NCBI GenBank assembly: GCA_031459655.1
Contig: JAVKID010000059.1
Location: forward strand, 1-19,043
DNA length: 19,043 nucleotides
Source of the DNA: Fervidifonticultor_A octavus_A
Lineage (GTDB): Bacteria; Sysuimicrobiota; Sysuimicrobiia; Sysuimicrobiales; Humicultoraceae
Reading direction: 5' to 3'
Part shown: positions 14,786-19,043 of the stretch, piece by piece
Numbering within the stretch: the first letter of the stretch is position 1
Layout: each line of letters opens with the position of its first letter
Program-made: the position numbers and the translations under genes
The notes under the pieces: generated by a model
Database searches by the model: none
What the model was told of the DNA's origin: nothing
The model's input: the letters and a program-made list of their open reading frames with translations, nothing else

Positions 14786-15232
14786 TCACCCTTCCAGTTG
14801 AGCCTTCAGGCACGCGAACAGCTCGCCGGCCTTCTTCTCGACGGTGCTGCGGAGCACTCTGGCGCCGACGCTGGCAATCGTCCCGCTGACCACCACGTCG
14901 GCCGTCCAGTCCAGGCGCGTCGCGCCTCCCTCTCCGTCGGCCAGGCCGATGGTGCTCCGGACATCCACGGCGCTCCCCAGTCCTCCTCCACGGCCTGTGA
15001 GCACCGCGCGGACAGGGGGGTGCAGATCCGCCATGGCCACGTCGAAGGCGAAGTCCCCCTTGATGAACCCCACGCCGACCCGGACGGTCGCCTTGAACGT
15101 GCCCTCCTCCAGCACCTCGAGCCGCTGCACATCGGGCAGGCACCGGGCGACGGCCCGGGGGTCTGTCAGGAACGCCCAGACCCTGTCCCGGGGAGCGTGG
15201 ATCGCCAGGCTTCCCTGGAAGTGCAGAGCCAC
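14786..15232 (-). CDS. coxG: CoxG family SRPBCC-domain protein
   Basis: A 148-residue START/Bet v1-like (SRPBCC) protein of the CoxG group, linked to membrane recruitment of CO dehydrogenase and to passing electrons to quinone. The opening MALHFQGSLAIHAPRDRVWA followed by FLTDPRAVARCLPDVQRLE is typical, as is the later STIGLADGEGGATRLDWTAD. The protein ends at FACLKAQLEG straight after the final helix. Longer CoxG proteins carry a C-terminal hydrophobic or linker extension that is absent here. The GTG start (15232) follows the XdhC-YHS stop by one base, so translation is probably coupled. No gene was found in the roughly 140 bp that follow. Confidence 0.9.
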   Translation of the reverse strand: MALHFQGSLAIHAPRDRVWAFLTDPRAVARCLPDVQRLEVLEEGTFKATVRVGVGFIKGDFAFDVAMADLHPPVRAVLTGRGGGLGSAVDVRSTIGLADGEGGATRLDWTADVVVSGTIASVGARVLRSTVEKKAGELFACLKAQLEG

Positions 15233-15233
15233 G

Positions 15234-16205
15234 CTACGGCCCGGCCGTCACATATCGCGCCGGCCCCCGCTCAAAGGTGTGCCGGCAATGGTCGCTGCAG
15301 AAGTAGAACCTGACACCCTCATGCTCGACGGTATACCTCGCCCTCGCGATCACCACGGTCATCCCGCAGATCGGATCGGTGGCCACGGCCTCCCGGGAGA
15401 CTTCCGTGGCGGGTCGCGTCCGGGACCGGCGGACCTGGATGATCTCGGCCATGATGCTCACGGCGATCTCTTCGGGGGTGACGGCCCCGATGTCCAGCCC
15501 CGCCGGCACCTTGACCCGATGCACGCCTTCGGCCCCTGCCCCGCGGCCCCTCAAGTGTGCAAACACCGCCTCCGCGCGCTTCCGGCTGGCGACCAGGCCG
15601 ATATACGCGGCCCCGGTGTCCACCAGGGCCTCCAGCGCCTCCTCGTCGTCGGCGCCCATGGTCGCGACGACCGCGTATGTGTCCGGCGTGACCGTACTCC
15701 GGAGCCGATCCAGCGGTAGCCGATGATCGGCCTCCGGATCGTGGGTCGGCTCCCGGCGCGTGGTCTCCAGGCCGGCCTCGGCTGTCACCACCGCAAACCC
15801 CGCCAGACGTCCCAGATGGGCCAGGGCTCGGACCAGCGGGGTCTCTCCGACGAGCAGCAGCCGGGGCGGGGGCAACACGGGCTCGATGTAGATCTCCAGG
15901 CTGCCGCCGCTGTGGCAGGTCATCGTGTGGTGGATCACGCCGTCCTGCTCGGGGAGGTCGGTGGCGCCCGGTGACAGGCGGACCAACCGGGGGGCGCCCT
16001 CGCGGAGCAGCCGGAGGCCCTCGGTGACGACGATGGGGTGGGCGCAACTGCCTCCCACCCACCCCTCCAGCGTCCCGTCGGCCCGGACGATGGCCTTCAT
16101 GCCCGGCCGCGCCGACGCCGGCCGCTCCACCCGCACCACGGTGGCCAGGGCAAACGGCTCTCCCCTCGCCTGCAACTCCTGTGCCCGCGCCAGCAGGTCG
16201 TCCAC
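15234..16205 (-). CDS. XdhC-family protein with C-terminal YHS domain
   Basis: A 323-residue maturation factor. The XdhC/CoxI N-domain (about 1-110) has LATVVRVERPASARPG, WVGGSC (49-54) and MTCHSGGSLEIYIEP (95-109), with Cys54 and Cys97. The Rossmann-like XdhC C-domain (about 114-260) has VATMGADDEEAL, YIGLVASRKRAEAVF and GLDIGAVTPEEIAVSIMAE. A YHS domain follows at about 276-319, with DPICGM (277-282) and FYFCSDHCRHTF (300-311); Cys280, Cys303 and Cys307 are candidate metal ligands. YHS domains are commonly attached to copper and heavy-metal handling proteins. The GTG start (16205) lies 10 bp after the coxL stop with AGGA upstream. Delivery of sulfurated cofactor to CoxL is expected. A copper role of the YHS tail is inference. 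Confidence 0.92.
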   Translation of the reverse strand: MDDLLARAQELQARGEPFALATVVRVERPASARPGMKAIVRADGTLEGWVGGSCAHPIVVTEGLRLLREGAPRLVRLSPGATDLPEQDGVIHHTMTCHSGGSLEIYIEPVLPPPRLLLVGETPLVRALAHLGRLAGFAVVTAEAGLETTRREPTHDPEADHRLPLDRLRSTVTPDTYAVVATMGADDEEALEALVDTGAAYIGLVASRKRAEAVFAHLRGRGAGAEGVHRVKVPAGLDIGAVTPEEIAVSIMAEIIQVRRSRTRPATEVSREAVATDPICGMTVVIARARYTVEHEGVRFYFCSDHCRHTFERGPARYVTAGP

Positions 16206-16215
16206 CGGGACCGTC

Positions 16216-18567
16216 CTATTCCGTCACGCCGCGCTCGCGCAGCACCTTCCACACCTTCCAGGGCGTGATGGGGATGTCGATGTGCCGCACCCCCAGGTGC
16301 CAGAGGGCATCGATGACCGCGTTGGCGATGGCGGCCGGCGCGCCCACCGTGGCCGACTCCCCGACGCCCTTCGCCCCCAGAGGGTGATGCGGGGACGGCG
16401 TCGTCGTCTTGTCGGTCTCCCAGCGCGGCGTCTCCACCGCTGTGGGCACCAGGTAGTCCATGAAACTGCCGCCCCGGATGTTGCCGTCCTCGTCGTAGGT
16501 GATCTCTTCGTAGAGGGCCGGGGCCAGCCCCATGGTAAGCCCGCCGTGGATCTGTCCTTCGACGATCATCGGGTTGATGATGTTGCCGCAGTCGTCCACG
16601 GCGACGAACCGTCGGATCTTCACCTCGCCGGTCCCCTTGTCGATGTCCACTGCGCAGATGTAGCTGCCGAACGGAAAGGTCATGTTCGGCGGGTCGTAGT
16701 AGGCGACCGCCTCGAGTCCGGCCTCCAGGCCCGGCGGGTGGTTGGTATAGGCGGCGAAGGCGATCTCCTGGATGGTCTTGGCCCGGTCCGGCGACCCCTT
16801 CACGTAGAACTTCCCCCGTTCCCAGGCCAGGTCGTCCTCATGGGCCTCCAGCAGGTGCGCCGCGATCTTCCTGGCCTTGTCCCGGATCTTCCGGGCCGCC
16901 ATGGCGCCGGCGGCGCCGGCGGTGGGCGTGCTGCGGCTGGCGTAGGTGCCCAGCCCGTAGGGCGCGGTGTCGGTGTCGCCTTCTTCTACGACGATGTCGT
17001 CCTCAGGGATCCCGAGTTCGTGGGCGATGATCTGGGCGTAGGTCGTCTCGTGGCCCTGGCCCTGGGACTTGGTGCCGAACCGCGCGACGACCTTGCCGGT
17101 GGGGTGGATGCGGATCTCGGCGCTGTCGAACATCTTGAGCCCCAGAATGTCGAAGGTGTGCGAGGGGCCCGCCCCCACGATCTCCGTGAAGCTGGAGATG
17201 CCGATCCCCATGAGGTCCCCGCGCGCGCGCTTCTCCGCCTGCTCCCGGCGGAGATCGGCATACCCGATCTTCTCCATGGCCTTCCGGAGTGCCGCGTGGT
17301 AGTTGCCGCTGTCGTAGGTCCACCCCAGGGGCGACCGGTACGGGAACGCCTCGGGGCGGATGAAGTTCCTCAGGCGGAACTCTGCCGGGTCCATCCCGAG
17401 TTCGTGCGCCATGATGTCCGCCATCCGCTCGATCATGTACGACGCCTCGGTGACCCGGAACGAACAGCGGTAGGCGATGCCCCCCGGCGGTTTGTTGGTG
17501 TAGACCCCGTCCACCTCGGCGAAGGCGGCCTTGAAGTCGTAGGAGCCGGTACAGATGGAGAACAGGCCGGCCGGGAACTTGGAGGGGTTCGCCGCGGCGT
17601 CGAACGCTCCATGGTCGGCGATGGTCTTCACGCGGAGGGCCGTCAGCGTTCCGTCCCGCTGGGCCGCCAGTTCGGCGGTGATGTGGTAGTCGCGGGCGAA
17701 GGAGTCCGCCTGGATGTTCTCCATGCGGTCCTCGATCCACTTCACCGGCTTGCCGGTCAGCACCGAGGCCGCCACGGCCAGGACGTAGCCGGGGTAGACC
17801 GGGACCTTTCCGCCGAAGCCGCCGCCGATGTCCGGGGCGATGACCCGGATCTTGTGCTCGGCCAGGCCTAGGTGGCCGGCCACGAGCGCGACGACGGTCC
17901 GGATGGCGTGCGGGGCCTGGGTGGTCATCCACAGGGTGAGTTTCCCCGCCACGGGGTCCCACTGGGCGACGCACCCGCACGTCTCGATGGACGAGACGTG
18001 AATGCGCGGGATGTAGAGGTCCTGCTTGACCGTGATCTCGGCCTCCCGGAAGGCCCGGTCGGTCGCGGCCCGGTCCCCGACCTCCCAGTGCCAGATGTGG
18101 TTGGTCTTCTGCTCCCGGTCCTGCCGCAGGATGGGGGCGTCGGGTTCCAGCGCCTTCCTGGGATCGACGACCACCGGCAGCGGCTCGTACTCCACCTCCA
18201 CCGCCGCGACGCCATCGGCGGCGATGTACCGATCCGCAGCCAGCACGGCGGCGACCTCCTGCGACTGGTAGAGCACGGTGTCGATCGGGAGGACCATCTG
18301 GCGGTCGGACATCAGCGTCGGCATCCAGGCCAGGCCGTACTTGTCCAGATCCCTGCCGGTGATCACCGCTAGCACGCCGGGGATGGCCAGGGCGCCCTCG
18401 GCGTGGATCGCCTTGATCCTGGCGTGCGCGTAGGGGCTGCGCACGATGTCCAGGTAGAGCATGCCCGGAAGCTTGATGTCGTCGATGTACGTGCCCTTGC
18501 CGCGAATGAACCGCGCGTCCTCCTTGCGCTTGACCGCGTGTCCCATGCCGTGCGCCTGCGTGGCCAT
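16216..18567 (-). CDS. coxL: Carbon monoxide dehydrogenase large subunit, form I (CoxL)
   Basis: The Mo/Cu catalytic subunit that oxidises CO with water to CO2. The 783-residue protein carries AYRCSFR (365-371), the active-site loop that defines form I CO dehydrogenases; Cys368 matches the Cu-binding Cys388 of Oligotropha CoxL. The molybdenum-side catalytic glutamate is Glu737 in AKGVGESATVG. Other conserved stretches include APDIGGGFGGKVPVYPGY (244-261), KWIEDRMEN and SQGQGHETT. The ATG at 18567 has GGAGG (18576-18580) eight bases upstream and follows the coxS stop by five bases. Length is close to the usual 800. It should form a (CoxLMS)2 enzyme with CoxS and a CoxM not in this window. Function is strongly supported by the motif and gene neighbourhood. 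Confidence 0.98.
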   Translation of the reverse strand: MATQAHGMGHAVKRKEDARFIRGKGTYIDDIKLPGMLYLDIVRSPYAHARIKAIHAEGALAIPGVLAVITGRDLDKYGLAWMPTLMSDRQMVLPIDTVLYQSQEVAAVLAADRYIAADGVAAVEVEYEPLPVVVDPRKALEPDAPILRQDREQKTNHIWHWEVGDRAATDRAFREAEITVKQDLYIPRIHVSSIETCGCVAQWDPVAGKLTLWMTTQAPHAIRTVVALVAGHLGLAEHKIRVIAPDIGGGFGGKVPVYPGYVLAVAASVLTGKPVKWIEDRMENIQADSFARDYHITAELAAQRDGTLTALRVKTIADHGAFDAAANPSKFPAGLFSICTGSYDFKAAFAEVDGVYTNKPPGGIAYRCSFRVTEASYMIERMADIMAHELGMDPAEFRLRNFIRPEAFPYRSPLGWTYDSGNYHAALRKAMEKIGYADLRREQAEKRARGDLMGIGISSFTEIVGAGPSHTFDILGLKMFDSAEIRIHPTGKVVARFGTKSQGQGHETTYAQIIAHELGIPEDDIVVEEGDTDTAPYGLGTYASRSTPTAGAAGAMAARKIRDKARKIAAHLLEAHEDDLAWERGKFYVKGSPDRAKTIQEIAFAAYTNHPPGLEAGLEAVAYYDPPNMTFPFGSYICAVDIDKGTGEVKIRRFVAVDDCGNIINPMIVEGQIHGGLTMGLAPALYEEITYDEDGNIRGGSFMDYLVPTAVETPRWETDKTTTPSPHHPLGAKGVGESATVGAPAAIANAVIDALWHLGVRHIDIPITPWKVWKVLRERGVTE

Positions 18568-18572
18568 GGCGA

Positions 18573-19043
18573 TCACCTCCCCGCCCCGGCGGGTGCCGGC
18601 GCGCTGCGCAGCTTGTCGGCGGCGTCCTTGATCGCCTCGACGATGTTCACGTACCCGGTGCACCGGCAGAGATTGCCCGAGATCGCCCAGCGGATCTCCG
18701 CCTCGGTCGGGTTGGGGTTCCGCTGGAGGAGGGCGTAGGCGGTCATCATCATCCCCGGCGTGCAGAACCCGCACTGGAGGCCGTGCTTCTCGTGGAACCC
18801 TTCCTGGATCGGATGGAGCTGGCCGTCTGCGGCCAGGCCCTCCACGGTCATGAGGTCCCGCCCGTCGGCCTGGACGGCGAAGATCGTACAGGACTTCACC
18901 GGTCGACCGTCCATGAGCACGGTGCAGGCCCCGCAGTTGGTCGTGTCGCACCCGATGTGGGTGCCCGTGAGCCCCAGCACCTCCCGGAGGAAGTGGACGA
19001 GCAGCAGCCGCGGTTCCACCTCGGCCTGGTGGGCCGTGCCGTT
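18573..19043 (-). CDS. coxS: Carbon monoxide dehydrogenase small [2Fe-2S] subunit (CoxS), N-terminus cut by window edge
   Basis: The iron-sulfur subunit that passes electrons from the Mo/Cu site towards FAD. The visible 156 codons begin in frame at the right edge with NGTAHQAEVEPR; only about 10-20 residues are missing compared with usual CoxS proteins. The plant-ferredoxin-type cluster motif is GCDTTNCGACTV with a further Cys in VKSC, and the second cluster motif is CGFCTPG with CRCTGY. The last codons supply the GGAGG ribosome site for coxL, whose ATG lies five bases beyond the stop. The C-terminus ends in an Ala/Pro/Gly-rich tail (SAPAPAGAGR). The medium FAD subunit gene (coxM) is likely upstream, outside the window. 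Confidence 0.97.
   Translation of the reverse strand, partial: NGTAHQAEVEPRLLLVHFLREVLGLTGTHIGCDTTNCGACTVLMDGRPVKSCTIFAVQADGRDLMTVEGLAADGQLHPIQEGFHEKHGLQCGFCTPGMMMTAYALLQRNPNPTEAEIRWAISGNLCRCTGYVNIVEAIKDAADKLRSAPAPAGAGR

Noticed and set aside
15925..17871. Long plus-strand open frame opposite coxL and xdhC-YHS
   Set aside because: The minus strand carries coxL with its active-site motifs throughout. The opposite frame has no domain and is a GC-bias shadow.

Overview
This is a GC-rich (roughly two thirds G+C by eye) stretch of bacterial chromosome, densely coding, with many GTG starts and overlapping or near-touching genes. No rRNA, tRNA, CRISPR array or insertion sequence was seen. The organism is probably an aerobic, S-layer-bearing, deep-branching bacterium. 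SLH domains, a form I Mo/Cu CO dehydrogenase and Thermotoga-like carbohydrate genes together suggest groups such as Armatimonadota, Chloroflexota or the Sysuimicrobiota/CSP1-3 lineage; this placement is inference only.

Left block (1-7131, all minus strand): a carbohydrate uptake and oxidation operon read from right to left. It encodes a LacI-type regulator, a zinc alcohol dehydrogenase resembling scyllo-inosose dehydrogenases, a secreted solute-binding protein, two CUT1-type permeases, a TIM-barrel sugar isomerase/epimerase and a Gfo/Idh/MocA dehydrogenase cut by the left edge. No transporter ATPase is present. The gene set resembles part of the Thermotoga-type inositol oxidation route. A stem-loop lies between the binding protein and the first permease.

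Middle block (7132-10777): a divergent control region holds a near-perfect LacI-type operator (7182-7199). It is followed on the plus strand by a glutaryl-CoA-dehydrogenase-like flavoenzyme and a perfect 34-bp palindrome. A possible 14-codon lysine-rich micro-ORF lies on the minus strand. Next is a plus-strand exported protein combining three SLH repeats, a SPOR domain and a phosphodiester glycosidase (NAGPA) domain.

Right block (10778-19043, all minus strand): a carbon monoxide dehydrogenase (cox) locus. Reading right to left it has coxS (cut by the right edge), coxL with the form I AYRCSFR active-site motif, an XdhC-family protein fused to a YHS metal-binding domain, and coxG. After about 140 bp with a candidate promoter and a hairpin come a MoxR/CoxD-type AAA+ ATPase, a CoxE-type VWA protein, a second XdhC/CoxF-type protein and a MobA/MocA-like nucleotidyltransferase. 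CoxS and CoxL form the catalytic enzyme with a medium FAD subunit (CoxM, not in view, probably beyond the right edge). The remaining genes are expected to build the Mo-S-Cu centre and couple the enzyme to the respiratory chain. The cell therefore appears able to combine CO oxidation with use of polyols or sugars.
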